Positions 22,128 to 35,158 of a stretch of DNA of 64,000 nucleotides are shown piece after piece. This stretch comes from Lepeophtheirus salmonis (taxonomy: Eukaryota; Arthropoda; Copepoda; Siphonostomatoida; Caligidae): the NCBI RefSeq assembly GCF_016086655.4, contig NC_052135.2:16396363-16460362 (forward strand), given 5' to 3'. Both the position numbers and the translations under genes were made by a program. Within the stretch, counting starts at the first letter, position 1. Every line of letters starts with the position of its first letter. The notes beneath the pieces were generated by a model. The model worked only from the letters and a program-made list of their open reading frames with translations, was not told the DNA's origin and ran no database searches.

Positions 22128-22385
22128 ATAAAATCGAGTATCGAGCTGTTATTAAATATTTGTTTTTGAAAGTGTAACCTTTATAAAAAAATTCAAATAT
22201 TAGCAGGCATGTAAAGACGTTTCTAAGTCAATCCAACTCGGAGTAACTGTGCCAAAAGAAGGAATGTCTTGTGAACAATTATTTTGCCGAGAAAAAACCC
22301 CAAGTACTGTTTGGAAGGGTAACAGAGATGGAAGCATCACTGGGAGAAGTGTATAGAGTTATAAAAGACTATGTTGAAAAAAAAA
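22128..22385 (+). pseudogene. 5'-truncated sibling of the 19771 mariner relic
   Basis: About 95% identical by eye to 19953-20211. It starts inside the transposase N-terminus (IEYRAVIKYLFLK), carries the same stops, and ends at the same A run. It lacks the terminal repeat and the start codon. Shared stops show that both copies descend from an already dead ancestor, or that one is a segmental duplicate of the other. Confidence 0.65.
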
Positions 22386-23164
22386 CAAATAAACAACAAC
22401 ACCATTCATTACACTTAAATATTTATTGAACATAAGAATACATCTTTTATCTTTTAACCTTATGTTTAATTATATTTACGATAATGAATAAAGTGTATAT
22501 TTATATAAAAAGGAATTCATTTTTTAGTTATTTGACGCTCTTTAGACACCGAAAAATTGTTAAAATATTTTTTGGTTAGCCTTAAAGTGATTTTACTCCT
22601 TTGTGCGGCATTCATTTAACTTATCATATCTTCCCCCTTTTTTGTTTCCCCCACCCCACCCCACCTCCCTCTTTTTTTTAAATGGTTCTTCTCGACCTTG
22701 TACAGGTGAATCAAAGTGTATTTTCTTAGATGGACGCCATTCCTGTAGAAAGTTCCTGAAATGATAGGTTCTCCACCAAGGCTCAGTTACTAGCATTTTT
22801 TATACAAATACTTAGTGAACCCCATTTGCTAAATATCAATGGTTGCTTATAAGTAGAGATATGAATATTGTCGAAATTCTCGAGAGCATACATCAAATAA
22901 AGTGTATGTGGTTATAAGGAGTAATAACGAGCAAGAAGCACTATTGTTAATGTTTGAAAATCCGGTGCATTTTTTAGTTGGTCTATATCTCTGTAATTAG
23001 TAGTCTGAAGAATGAATTTTCTTTTCGTTAGCAGTTGTTATTATTATTTAATTCCTGAGTATTTAACTTTCTTTCCGAAATAGATTAAATTATATTTCAA
23101 ACCTGATTGAACATTCGTGTGTGCTCATAAAAGATGGAGTGTCATCTTGAAGACTTGTTGTGGA
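22386..23164. other. No gene recognised; one unusual-composition patch
   Basis: 22640-22800 is C/T-rich then more balanced. Its minus frame (22593-22796; begins after position 22796, contains WWRTYHFRNFLQEWRPSKK) has no low complexity in its first half, but I recognise no family. Confidence 0.3.
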
Positions 23165-23365
23165 GTTATGATTGTGAGTCCTTTTTGGACTCAGAGTAGA
23201 ATTGGGGATCGAAAACAGAGTAATTCCAGTAAATCTCCTTGTTTATATCCTTTTCTCCTTCTTTCCTTGACAATAGCAAATTGTAGCTAATCTAATGAAC
23301 CGTCATGAACATTATTCTTTCTCTCTTCCAAAACATTTTTTTTATCAGGGTTACCATATTGATTA
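23165..23365 (-). repeat. Family C dispersed repeat, copy 4
   Basis: On minus: GGTAACCCTGATAAAAAAAA, then ATGACGGTTCATTAGATTAG, then TCCCCAATTCTACTCTGAGT. Same order of words as copies 1 and 2. Confidence 0.55.
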
Positions 23366-23769
23366 TCGTTTTTTAATATGCATATTCTACAATGAATTTT
23401 CATCATTAACTATTATTCATACAAAGACGTCTTCTACCCAAGGACATAATTGTAGTCGTTGTATTTATTAAGTAAACAGCACGCAGTTTCATAAAATAAA
23501 ACTACGTTTACTAAATAAATGCAACAACTACAATTTTTATTCCATGTGTTGGGGTAGAAAATGTCTTTGTTGTTCATATAGTGATATTTGGAGGTATATG
23601 AATTATGCCCTAAAAAGCGGGAGCGGCTTTTTCTAGTTGGCAATATGAAAAGGTTTTATTATTTTTCAATGCTGCTATCATTATTATTTAATTCTGGAAG
23701 ACAAAACATATCATCATAAAGTAATATTTTGTGCGTGTGCTAATGTTACGGAGAATAACAATCAGTGTT
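23366..23769. other. Spacer between two family C copies; contains a local inverted repeat
   Basis: GTAGTCGTTGTATTTATTAAG near 23452 and TAAATAAATGCAACAACTAC near 23512 are near-complements, suggesting an imperfect hairpin of about 20-bp arms. Nothing coding recognised. Confidence 0.4.
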
Positions 23770-23985
23770 GGATTGGGATTTTCACATGAGCGTAAGTCTT
23801 TGTTGGACGGGAAGAAGAATTGAGAAATGAAATCAGTGTAATTCCAACCTTTACTTCCTTGCTATATAAAGAGTTTGATTTGTATTTATTTCCTGCCTAT
23901 CATTTCTGCTTGTAGCTGATTTAATAAAACGTCATGACAGCTAAGCTACTCTCCTCACAAACATTGTTCAAATTGTAAGGGTTAG
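23770..23985 (-). repeat. Family C dispersed repeat, copy 5
   Basis: On minus: CTTACAATTTGAACAATGTT, then AGCTTAGCTGTCATGACGTT, then AAGGTTGGAATTACACTGAT, then CAATTCTTCTTCCCGTCCAA. It lies about 400 bp from copy 4 in the same orientation. Confidence 0.55.
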
Positions 23986-25519
23986 GACGTTTATTTTTGT
24001 TCACTTTTTATTTTGAATTACCTACAGGAAAGATTTTATGGATCACTCGTAATTTCTGTCAGTACAAATATGCCGTTTCTCAAAATTAACTATCTATACT
24101 TTTTTTTTATTGACACACAGAAAGATTTTTTAAATTTTTACTTCTTATCAACCGTGACACTTCTTGGCCAAGTTAAATCGTAAATCTGGTCACTTTAAGT
24201 CCAAATAGTGTCTGAAATTACTGTTAAATTAAATTTATATTTGTTTCCAGTCCCATTTTTATGTATGAGTTCTCAATTTCTTGTTTAATTTACTCACTAA
24301 ACAATCTACTAAAGCTTTCTCTTGCCACATAAAGTGTAAAATGTACTATTAACCATCTCTTGAAATGTGAATATATCATCACATTTCTATGTATATGCAA
24401 TGATGGATCTATATGTAGGAGTTTCCAGTGATCAAAACGAGTGACGCTTGAAACTATTATATCCCACATGTATAATGCACTCTCTAAATTGTCGGCTTTT
24501 GTAACTTCTTTGATGCAAAAATTAAAGAAGGTTCAATAAACAAAAATTTCTTGATAACTACACAGTCCATAAAAGGAAAACGTAAGTGGCACCCTCTATC
24601 GCCATTATTTCATAGTAGAAAAAATAATAATTATTAATGAGAATAAGAAACAATTAAATTTATCATAGAAGGAAAAATAAATATTATATACTTTTTATGA
24701 CTTCTGAACATGATATGAAAGACGCGGGATTCAAAGCAAACATGTCAAAAAATAATATTAATGTTTCTTTCTTGCAAATGATGGAATATTAATATCATCC
24801 ATCAATAAAATTACCAAATTAGGAAGACAATAAACTAAGGATCGCTTAGATTACATATACAATTGTATGTATACACTAAGTATATTATTTATTTAACTAT
24901 TATTCCCATCTTTTTTTACAACTGATGATGTGTCATCTATCAAACCTGAACAAGGAAAGAGAGAGAGAGGCTCAACTGATTGGAAAATTACCATAATGGT
25001 TTTCTTTTTTTACAAGGGAAAATAATGGAAACGTTAGATGGATCTTTAAAAGTTAAATCTAATCAGAAGGATTGCAGTATGCATATGTTAACTTACGGTT
25101 GTCTCATAATGGATCTTAATAATGAAATAAAAAGCAATAAAAAAGAAAACATTTTATAAATACACATCTTGGACCCTAAAACAAGGATTCTCAACTTCTG
25201 TTGGAAAATCCTAAATGAGAGATAAATATATCAAAAAACACATGGATTGGCCATTTATTCGTAAAATAGTAAAATAGCATATCTTTGTTATAAAAATATG
25301 GCTTTTATTTAAACTTGATTAAATTCTGACATAATATATTTAATATAAAAATCAATAAGGCTTTTTAATAAACTTAGAAAATACTTTGTTCAACTTTGGC
25401 AACTTTAGACATTAAAATCACTAAATTTCACAATTATAGATTTTTCACAAACATTAAGCATATACATTACACAGGGGACACTCATTTTTGTACAAATGAA
25501 TTCAAGCCAAAAAAGGAAT
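23986..25519. other. AT-rich stretch, nothing firm
   Basis: 24420-24620 has slightly higher complexity (GTAAGTGGCACCCTCTATCG at about 24581), but no match to a family could be supported. Confidence 0.4.
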
Positions 25520-25807
25520 TTATCTTTGTAGGCTGAATACAAAACTAATCTCAGTTTTTCTCTCACTCATCTGAATTATGAAATATCTCGGATAATAGTA
25601 ATTTGACACTATTATCGTTTGGAAGATCTGGTTTTTTTCCTTGAATGAATTCTCCTCTCGTCGTCCCTCAGGGAATTTGGAATCCGAAATAAAACATCTG
25701 TTGAGACGAATGATCAAATTAGAAGTATCTTCCTTCGATTTCCTTGATCTTCCTTTGACAAAGTATGACGTCATGAAATTGACATAGAAATTAGAAAAAA
25801 TGTGCAC
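25520..25807 (-). CDS. Unrecognised 95-codon open frame
   Basis: No ATG (it opens at GTG). Charged middle part (FPEGRREENSFKEKNQIFQT), then an AT-codon-rich tail. No domain recognised and no neighbouring gene. A TGACGTCA palindrome lies in it at 25766-25773. Probably chance. Confidence 0.12.
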   Translation of the reverse strand: MHIFSNFYVNFMTSYFVKGRSRKSKEDTSNLIIRLNRCFISDSKFPEGRREENSFKEKNQIFQTIIVSNYYYPRYFIIQMSERKTEISFVFSLQR

Positions 25808-27920
25808 TATTTGTTAGTATATCCCCCATAAAAAATGTTACTTTACCGAGTCATCTCAAATTTTCAGGACTTTCATACTTGAATAGTATCTAACTCCTGT
25901 AAAAAATATATAATTATATGATTAACGAGCAACAACTACCTCCTACGTGAAAAAAATGCTCGAAAAATTGCAAAGAAATACCCATTCACCAAAAATGAGG
26001 AATATATTACTTTTTTATTTAATTTTTTTTCCAATATCAATTAATTTCACAAGTTAACAAAATGAAGAATCTTTACCTTTAAAATGTACTGTTTCCTAAT
26101 TAAATCACCTCATGTAAAATATAAGCCTATAAATAAAATTACTATAGAAAATTGCTGTATATAGATTTGTTTTAATGACAATAATTTAATACACAAAAAT
26201 TCTCTCAAAACTACTCTAAAAATTCAAATAGAAAATTATGGGTTACCAGATTTGATAAAAAAGCGTAATCCCAGATTTGTGAGCAACGTTTTGGGTTAAC
26301 TTGTACACGGAACTCTAAATATTTGGAGTAAAGACAGCATCTCTCCTTTTCCCATATAATTCACTATTTTTTTTTTAAATGTTAAAAGTATAATTAAGAT
26401 CAAAATAAGAAATAAATATATTGTGTTTAATATCTTCTGTAATGTTAATATACAAATTTCAGTATAGATTTGTCTTTTTCACAGTTTTTTATTACATTTT
26501 TTATTCTTAAAAAATATTTTTTTAGAATAAGTTAAATTTTAACATATATAAAAAATATTACTGACTATGGATATCTTTAAATGTGTATATTTCCAAAGAA
26601 TTACCATCGAAAAATGTATTTAAATGCATTCATCCTGCACAAACACTTTAAGTGTATAAAGTTTAAAAAGAAAAAGGATAAATGACTCAAGTGGGAAACT
26701 AAAAAAAAAAAAAAAAAAAATGGACGGTGATAAACTTCCATGGATCGCGTTACCCGAAGGTTATAATCACATGTAGCTGAATAAGGTGAGTGTAGGTGGC
26801 CATTTTAGGGAAATAATTATAGAAGGGAAGCTTTACACTAACCACTCATCAAAAAGTTTAGTTATCCAACTTAAAAATAAATCGTACTCTTAGTACAAGT
26901 AACCCGTTCATCAAGTGTTTTCCAAAATCAATATATAATTTCTTAGTCTATAAAATTTTTATATGTCCTTTCACCAAAAAGAGAATAGGAAGACCCAAAG
27001 CTGAAAACCAATGAAAGGTTTTTAATTCTATACTTTTATCAAATAAGACTGAGGCAAAATGCAACAAGATAGTTGAAATAATATTTATACAAAAATCAAT
27101 TAAAAAATTAAATTAAGTTTACTCTGTCACACAGCCTCGAAAATAATTGTAATAAAATATAAAAGACTGGGTAATATACTTTGGTAGTGTGCAAGGAGAA
27201 TAAAACTACATTTTTTTATCTTAAAAAAATCATTCCAAACCAAGACGCGAGAAAAAAAAAAAAAAACATTTCGCAGTAAACAATTTTTTAGACTAAAGGT
27301 AATTTACAACTACGTGCGCCCCTCTTCTACCATATAAATTGTACTCCCCTTTATATGGCCTTATGGGGTTCTTTAATTTGTCTCCCCCTACCCTGGAACC
27401 GCATGTTTTTGTTAAAAAAGAGACTTATTTTTGTGTAAAATAATGTTTTATTTTAATATTAGAAAAGGTCGATCCTCTATATATTTTTTCAAACGATCTA
27501 TTACCTATCCTTTCATTCATGCAATCTCGGCATATTATTAAGGTCTACGTCATTTTAAGTTACCTCCTTCCCCTCCGACGAGGATAGACGGGGTTTTATC
27601 ACTTATCCCCTAAGTGCCCACGTGGTTTTTGAATGTCCCCTTACTAAGACTTTGATTTAGAAAGCTGCTTATTCTACTTTATGTATTTAGATACAATATG
27701 TATACAAACATAAGTATTTTAATAGTTAAGCATATTTTTTAAATACAGCCATAATGCAACTGGTTTAAGGACTCTTTATATAATTACTTACTTAATGGGA
27801 TTTTCTAACTATTTATCTATTTCATTTTTAAATGGATAACTACAATTTTTTTTATTCAAAAGAAAAAAAAATTCAAGTATGTGCATTAGTAAAGAAAAAT
27901 TATTTAATACAAATATTATT
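25808..27920. other. AT-rich stretch, nothing recognised
   Basis: Includes a run of about 20 A at 26701-26720. Repeated inspection found no open frame or repeat to report. Confidence 0.4.
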
Positions 27921-28329
27921 TCCCGTTGTCGGGTTGATATTTTTCTCCCTCTGAGTTTTACTGCTGTAGACAATCAAAAACTGATTTTGGAAAAGTTTGA
28001 AACATATCAGGCTAATTAAGATATTTGGAAGAAAATTGATATTTTAGGTCTATATGAACAATTTTTAAGTCTTGTAAAAAAAGTATTGTGCACCTTGTTT
28101 TCAGTATGTCCAATGATTTGGGGTTTCCTTCTTTTTATCGAACATTACAAAATTTGACTATAGTTGAATTAACAGTTGTTGAATAATAGCACATATTGTG
28201 TTATGCTTGATAAAACAGAGAAAATGCAGATCATTGAGTACATCTTAAACCCTTAAAACTATTCATTAAACAAAATGTACAAGAAAAAAAGCGAGAAATA
28301 CAGCCCAAAAACAGACAGTCCAATACCCG
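27921..28329 (-). mobile_element. Family G MITE, copy 1, with conserved hairpin
   Basis: CCCGTTGTCGGGTTGATATT at the left and AAACAGACAGTCCAATACCC at the right are degraded forms of the termini of the copy at 42758-43236, in the opposite orientation. Internally, TATTGTGCACCTTG and GATAAAACAGAGAAAATGCA match it. The inner hairpin arms (28109-28148 and 28200-28239) remain complementary. Non-coding. Confidence 0.65.
28109..28239. repeat. Inner hairpin of family G copy 1
   Basis: Arms of about 40 nt; core complementary words are CAATGATTTG and its partner CAGATCATTG, and TTTTTATCGAACATTAC against GTTATGCTTGATAAAA. Loop about 50 nt. Confidence 0.55.
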
Positions 28330-28819
28330 TGCAATTTAATATAAATTAAACCATGGTTGTTGGATCATCATCTATCTATTTCTATATACATACATATATA
28401 TCTACAAAATAGTCTGTCGTAAAAATGAACTAAATGATGCTGTCTTAAAATATTTTTTTACAAGAAAAAAAAGTCACAAAGGTTATTTTTGCATTTTTTT
28501 TTTGCTTTAAAAAATAACAACATAAATTGAATTCAAAACATATATACCTATATACATTGTATTTTGAACAAATAAAATATTATATTATTATTTATTCAAA
28601 ATGTCAAAGGTTGAAGATTTAAAGTACCTAGATAATCATAAATTAAAAATGCATATTATTCACCTACGAAGCGAGGTAGCATGCATTTTTAAGTAGTTCT
28701 TACGTACTAGTAGTGTTTTCTTCAAAGATCTAAGCATCTTTAAATTTGGAAAAGAACAATTGTACATTATCTATTGAACAAAGTGCAATTCCATAGATTG
28801 TAATTGTACAAAAAATACA

Positions 28820-28915
28820 GTAAAACCTTGGATTACAAACAGTTAATGTTTATAAGAATAAAAGGACTAAAAGTTTGCATCTTAAAAATGAGTTGTGTTA
28901 TCCAAAAAAATTAAA
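28820..28915 (+). mobile_element. Possible pogo/Tigger-type terminal repeat
   Basis: CAGTAAAACCTTGGATTACA followed by GTTTATAAGAATAAAAGGAC resembles the CAGTNNAACCTCGNATTACG type of terminal repeat of pogo-like elements. No opposite end ending in GGTTTTACTG was found nearby, so this is a solo end at best. Confidence 0.35.
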
Positions 28916-29079
28916 CTGTTTATATCTATCAATTAATCAATTATTTTGAATATGAAGCATCTATAACCTTGTTTTAAACCCCATAAATCTAAATTAATTT
29001 TTCATATTAGTCTATATTATTACTTAAAAACCATTGAAGTGTTCAACTTTTTCCCCCTGGAATATTATTGGAATCTATA

Positions 29080-29550
29080 GTGAATGCAAACTAACCAACT
29101 TATTTAATAAAAATTTCTTAATAAATATTAAAAAGTAAATTGTGAAAAAAAAACACATAAATCGCCCTTTTTTAGGCAATTTTTAGGAAATTTAAATGCA
29201 AGGTCTATTCTATTACTTCAGCTAAGGCATGCAGCACTCGAATAAAAAATTAAGAAGATATTTGTTTCTAAATAAGGTCCTTTATTTTACTCGATTTTGT
29301 ACTGGTTATAAACATTTTTTATTAATTGAAATCGAGATAAAGTAAAGATTAATTCATTTTCAAATGCTGAATATTTGTAATAATTTGTTATTTACTTTGA
29401 TTTTCATCTATATAGTTTTTTCATTTCGAAATAAGGCACAGAATCTTAGTTATGTTTTATAAACTTATTATTATTATTTTTTAAAAGCTTTACAGGGCAA
29501 AACTGTAGATGTTGAATGTTTTAATGGTCATTTTCGTGTTCTACGGCTTT
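29080..29550 (+). repeat. Family J dispersed repeat, longest copy
   Basis: Contains TATTACTTCAGCTAAGGCAT, CTCGATTTTGTACTGGTTAT, TTGATTTTCATCTATATAGT and GGTCATTTTCGTGTTCTACGG in the same order as the two partial copies at 5508-6240 and the diverged one at 37970-38300. Unclassified. Confidence 0.6.
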
Positions 29551-29590
29551 AAAATCAATTATAAATGTGGTGTTCATCCTGCCCCTATAA

Positions 29591-29719
29591 CGCTGTTGCA
29601 TTTTTTATATTGTGGGAACCTGCGCCAAGTTCCGACCTTGCGTGAAGGCTGTGATAGAGGCTAAGACGACCATATTGAATAATTCTTGCCAAGTTTGGTT
29701 GTTAAAAGTTTTTCATTAA
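29591..29719 (+). pseudogene. Tc1-like transposase C-terminal tail (relic)
   Basis: The frame reads YIVGTCAKFRPCVKAVIEAK around 29611-29670. This is the hallmark end of Tc1/mariner transposases (FRPR.EAVI.A.GG.IE). Nothing upstream of it within 300 bp is transposase-like, so the element is truncated on its 5' side, where it abuts the family J repeat. About 100 bp downstream, GCGGAAAATTTCCCTGTCGC (29780-29800) may be the 3' terminal repeat of the element, but no partner end was found. Confidence 0.6.
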
Positions 29720-29805
29720 CATTTTTCAGTATACTTTTCTAATAAAAAGTTATGAAGGTTTTGGTTTTTCTTCTTGATCGCGGAAAATTTCCCTGTCGCA
29801 CTCTT

Positions 29806-31100
29806 TATTTCAAAATAGGACAAAAATCCTTAAACCTGTTTTATTTTGTAGACATATCGAAGCATTTACATAGATGGAATTATATATAGACAAAATAACT
29901 GCCTTTACAATGGAATTACCACGTATTTTGAATTACTGGAAGTACCAAGGAGTCAAATGATTCATTTTTTATATTGGCTGGCATTCAGGCTATATATTAT
30001 TAGCAGAAATAATATGGTTTCATATTATTGTAAAAACGGTTCTAAATTATCTTCCAAATAGAGCCAGTTGTTATCATGCATGGGGTAGTGAGGAACGTGT
30101 GTTTACAATTAAAAATAAGTACTCCCAAATAAATGGATGGGCAGAATATTTTATGAAATTTTAATAATTGCAAGTTAGAATTTTAGTTTTCATTGGTGCT
30201 ATTAATGAAAATCCATTAATTGCTTCCATTTCTAATGTTCAAAAGTTATTTTTTTTCAATTCCTTTTTATAATTTTGAAATGAGCAAAATCATTTTAACC
30301 CGAATAATTCCAGGGATAATAATGATAAGGAACGAAAATCAGATCTGTTGTCCTGAAAAATTTTAAACTGTTCATTTTACACAAATTAGGTATTTTTTCG
30401 GAAAAGCTAACATTTTTAAAACCTTTGTCAAATTACAAATAAGTAATTGCATAATTATCAATGATACAAAAAATATGTTGTACCTATATTTTTTTATATA
30501 AAACAATTAATCATTCGATAGTTTCTGAACGTAAGTTATTTAAAGAGAAAAAAGAAGTTATGTTTTTAAGTTGCAAAGCAACCCTTTGCACTCTTATTCT
30601 TCAAAAAATTGGTCACCCAACTCAAGCCTCGATCTTAAAATTATATAATTAAGTTGGTTTTCGAATAAATGAGATGTATATTTTCAATTCTGTACGTAAA
30701 AACCTTAATGTAAAGCAATATATTTCATCGTTGTACGTAGTTCAAGATTGGATTAATATTTGTTAGAGTGTGTAGATCCAAATGTCAGATAATGCAATCC
30801 TGGAAGATTTATTGGGCCACATATTCGATCATTTTTTAAAACATTTTACATACAAAAGATTTTTTATACTTAATTTATCCAATATTGAGTCAAAATAAGA
30901 ATCATTGCCGACTTTCCCACAAATCTTAAACGTAATCATGTTGAAGTTAATAATGTATTTATTGATCATTAGCTGAAAAAACTTAGCAAGCTATTTTTAA
31001 GGAAATGACTGTTGATTAAAGAGTATTCCTGATTTCTATGAATTTATAACAAGAAGCTTTATATAACTTATGTTTAAATTAGACATTTAACTATTCCAAA
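29806..31100. other. AT-rich stretch, nothing recognised
   Basis: No convincing frame or repeat. The plus frame at 30461-30652 is ordinary AT-rich noise. Confidence 0.4.
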
Positions 31101-33539
31101 TCAAAAAATGTATCACGTTCTCGGTTCTAAAAGTTTTGACTGAAACACTGATAATTGTGACAGTATGTTTTATTAGCTTGTGAAGAGGATATATATGAAT
31201 ATTCATATTTTAATTTTTTTGTTTGCTCCTATTCTGGATCATTCATAATTTAATTAATATAGTCAACAAGTAGGGATTGTTAAATGTATCGTTCATTTTT
31301 GATTTTTTTTTCAGTAAATAATTTATAGGACAAAGAATATCATCTCTTAAATACATTTTCTATCTGAGCACGAATAATTAAGTCTACTTAAAGCAACAGT
31401 ACTAATGATTCTTAATTTTTCCATCAGTACAATTTTAATGCAATAATCTTTATATTTAACAAGTAATATGTTATTGTATTGCTTGTTTTGTAAAAAGAAG
31501 GTTCACGTTTAGTCAAATATGTTGTTTTGAAGTTGCAACTAAATATGAAATAAATAATTTTAAATGAATAATTTAGAGTACATGTGATGAGTATAATACA
31601 AATTTTGGTCCCTTGATGGGTAGTTGTAATTTGTTAAATGTTAATGAATACAACTTATTTTTTAGTATTATGTTGCACATTATAAAGTTCTAATGTTCAC
31701 AAACATATTTCTTGTAATTGTATAATTAATAAGTATTCTGAAAAGATCAAAATGAAATGAAAACATCAAGTAATATTTGCTGTTTAAAATAGGGGGGCGG
31801 ACGTTAAAATCTTAAAGTATTTTAGTACTTAAGTATTTATACTGTCGGTAATAAATCTTAAATATACATTGAATAAAGATGTAATTTATACTCCTTGGTT
31901 CATCCTGGCGGTGGAGCCATAAGGAGTTTGTCCCCTCACTTCTTTACTATTTATATAGTTATCATAATATTTATGGAAATAGCTTATAGTAAGTTATACA
32001 TAAATTTAACTATTGTATCGCTAATATTTTAGTCCTGTTTTAAACTTGTAAATCATGAAATCGATTTATGTGAATTATAACATCATTTAGTGTGGGGTTT
32101 TATCCTTTTATCGTTATAATTGATATCTTTATCTTTGATCATTTACTCAAATATAGCTGTGACCCAATAAGTTTCGCTGGCATTGTCATTTGAAAGGGTC
32201 AATTTTCTCTAAATTTGTCGTATAGTAAGATGTATAATTAGATTTCTATTTAATTGAATCTTTCCCTACGATTGGCATCATCTAAAAATATTTTATAGAA
32301 TAAATTAGTACTTGCAATGAAGGAATTTTATGTTGATTTGAATGCGATAAATTCTTGAGATATCCTGAATATTACCAGGCTTTCAATTAATTGTAAAATT
32401 ATGTAAAAGTAATATATCTTCTCATACTAATGTCCTTCGACAGAGTATATATATCTTTGGATTTGAAGATTTTGATATGATCAGAAGATTGATGATATAT
32501 AACTAAATTAACCTCAAAAAGTATTAAATGATTTCTTAGATGATGTAATGTGAGCATCATTTCATGTAATTTCAAAGATTCTTGATGGTAATCGTCATAC
32601 AAAGTTGAAACTATAATTAAATGGCAACTTTTTTTGATACTGAGAATTAAAGATAATTTACGCATTTTTCTAAAGTATTGTAAAAAAGTTATAAAAGAGG
32701 ACGCTGAATTTATTTTTTTCCCTATCAGTGGTTGTTTTTATTTTATAAAAGAAACAGAGTCATCTAGCGAGCGTTGCTTTCAATAAAGATAGATTTTTTA
32801 ACGTATTCAACGATCAAAGTTACTTTTTGTATTATTTTGTAAATATGAATAAAATGTTTTTTCCCTCAACTAAGAAATCCTATAAAATATGATATTGTAG
32901 CGAGTTTATTGTACAATTTTAAAATCATATTTTCAACACTTTGCAGTATTTCTTTTTGATTTTATGATGCAAATATTTTTCTCTAGAGGTTTAGAAATAA
33001 CTTTGCAACATTAAATTTTTTTAACTATACAAAATATCTTTAGACAATTTTTTTTACATAGATTCATGTGACAGTAAATTATAAAGAATTAATAGATATG
33101 TGTTACGTCAACATAAAAACGATTATTCGGAGAAAAATACAAAGGTGCTGTTTATCATATAAAACTGGTACATAAATTATCAAAATATTCTGATAAGACA
33201 CAGAAAAAGAATAAATTAATTTTATCTGGTAAAAAGATCTATCATCTATTACAACCTAAGGCACATATTCTTAATAAAATATCTTATTTAAATTTTGTCA
33301 AAGGAATTTTAGTTATGAAGATATGATTGATTGTACCCCATATCCCAAAGTGACATACAAAAATACCTTGAGCAATGACCGAAAACAGATTTATATAACT
33401 ATATATATGCAAAAATATATTTTATATTTATTAAATAATTCATACCTATGACCAAAAATATATATATGTATTTAACTAATTTCAGTTTATGAACCTCGTA
33501 ACAATATGTCCATTGTGAAATAATCATATTTCACTATTA
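31101..33539. other. AT-rich stretch, nothing recognised
   Basis: The minus frame at 32399-32665 (88 codons) is unrecognised and its composition is that of the background. Confidence 0.4.
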
Positions 33540-33570
33540 TACATACTAATAAGCATGTTATTAGTATGTA
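33540..33570. repeat. Perfect 13-bp hairpin
   Basis: TACATACTAATAA and TTATTAGTATGTA are exact complements with a 5-nt loop GCATG. It could be a hairpin or binding palindrome, or chance in AT-rich DNA. Confidence 0.6.
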
Positions 33571-34118
33571 AAAGCAAAGATGTCATAAAGTATGGAGGAC
33601 CAGTAGCAGATTATCTTTGTTTTATATTAGCTTTAATAGATAATAACTAAGTAGCTGTTTACATTCATAGCAAACATTCTTGGTTATCTTAACTCATCCC
33701 AAAAATTTGAACATATATATAATACAATATAAATTGGGATTTTCTTGATTCTTGTTTAAAATTGTTTTTGTGTTGACGCACCACATATCTAAATTCATAA
33801 TGTGCATCTATGTGCTGAAAATAATATAGAAACCCTGTTGTTTTTGTCCGTTTGGCCCGATTGAATATCTTTACATACTTGTCACTCTTTGATAAAATCA
33901 AAGTGACAGTTTTATTACATAAATATATATACATACCTATATACCAAAAAAAAGAAACATCAATAAATCACTTTATCAACACGTAGTTTTTTATGGTGTT
34001 ATTTTGTGTTTCATTCAATGGTCGTAGATTTGATATGAAAAGTATTTAAAAAAAAGTAAATTTATCTTATAAAAACAAAATAATTTCATATCATAAATAC
34101 ATTATGTATTTTACTGTT

Positions 34119-34715
34119 CCAGGAATACTGTCCTACGGAATATTGTCATCGGAAAATTGCCACAGTAGAAAATTGCCAACAGGATAATTCTCATCTCTGG
34201 CCAACTGCTTGATATTACAAAATATGTATACTTAGTGATTCATTTACAGATATGACTATATCTGTAGATACTTTTCCCATCTGTAGAAAACCCTTTGAAC
34301 ATAGATAGCGGCCGTCGAAGCTGCCATTGTTAAAAAGTATTATGGGGAGGGGGGGGGGATGGCTCATTTACGATGGTACTTGAAGCAACTGTGGTGATTT
34401 TGCCTCCAAGCCCCAAATATATACTGTACAGCTCGGTTTCCTGGAGCAAAGCTAATTTTATAGATTTCTAGATTTCTTTTGAAGTGGTGGCGGTGGTTTT
34501 TAACCTTTGATGAAGTCTCACAAATATTAACACAAATCCTGCGTTCTTGGTGTGCAATTTAGAAAATAATTTAAACCCATTTTTAGATGGGACTGATCGG
34601 TAGATGAATGACTGCACGTATATTGTATTGTGTAATTGGAAGCAATTTTCTAGAGGTGAATATTCAATTGATTACTCTTTTCCACAGGACAATTTTCCTG
34701 CAGGTAATCCTCTGT
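34119..34715. mobile_element. Element with subterminal short tandem repeats in inverted orientation
   Basis: Left part 34126-34205 holds five degenerate units of about 15 bp (GGAATACTGTCCTAC, GGAATATTGTCATC, GGAAAATTGCCACAG, AGAAAATTGCCAAC, GGATAATTCTCATC). At the right (34675-34710) similar words occur in reverse complement (CCACAGGACAATTTTCCTGC). The 450 bp between carry no transposase. A poly(G) run sits at about 34346-34356. This arrangement suggests a MITE with repeated transposase-binding motifs. Confidence 0.45.
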
Positions 34716-35156
34716 TGTATTGGAATATATCTATATTTAGTCTATGTAAATAAATATAACTTCCCACTCAAACTTGTTAAGATTTCGTTTCACGACCTGA
34801 AAGGCTTTATCTAATGCATTTTATAGCCTGATTTTCCCCCTATACATTATAAAAATATAATATACTTTTATGCTTTAATTTGTAATTGTAAAAAGCAAAT
34901 TTATATAAAATTTTGAGTTTCATTATCTATGTAAACCAACAAAAGTATGTTTATGATACTTTTTCATAAAAGGAAAAAGACAGTTGCAATCATTTAATTT
35001 GCATTCAAAAATAGGACAAACTTAGCAAAAACATGCCTCTAAATAACTATTGAAAACAAAATTATAAAGAATTTGGCATAAAACTCCAAAATGATAAAAT
35101 CAGCAAACAAAATCTTTTCTGCTGGTACCTATGTTACCAACATAATAAACTCATTA
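34716..35156. other. AT-rich stretch, nothing recognised
   Basis: No feature noticed before the TA at 35157-35158 that borders the next element. Confidence 0.4.
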
Positions 35157-35158
35157 TA

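Noticed and set aside
24420..24620. Possible Tc1/mariner relic
   Set aside because: The stretch is a bit more complex than its surroundings, but no frame showed transposase blocks.
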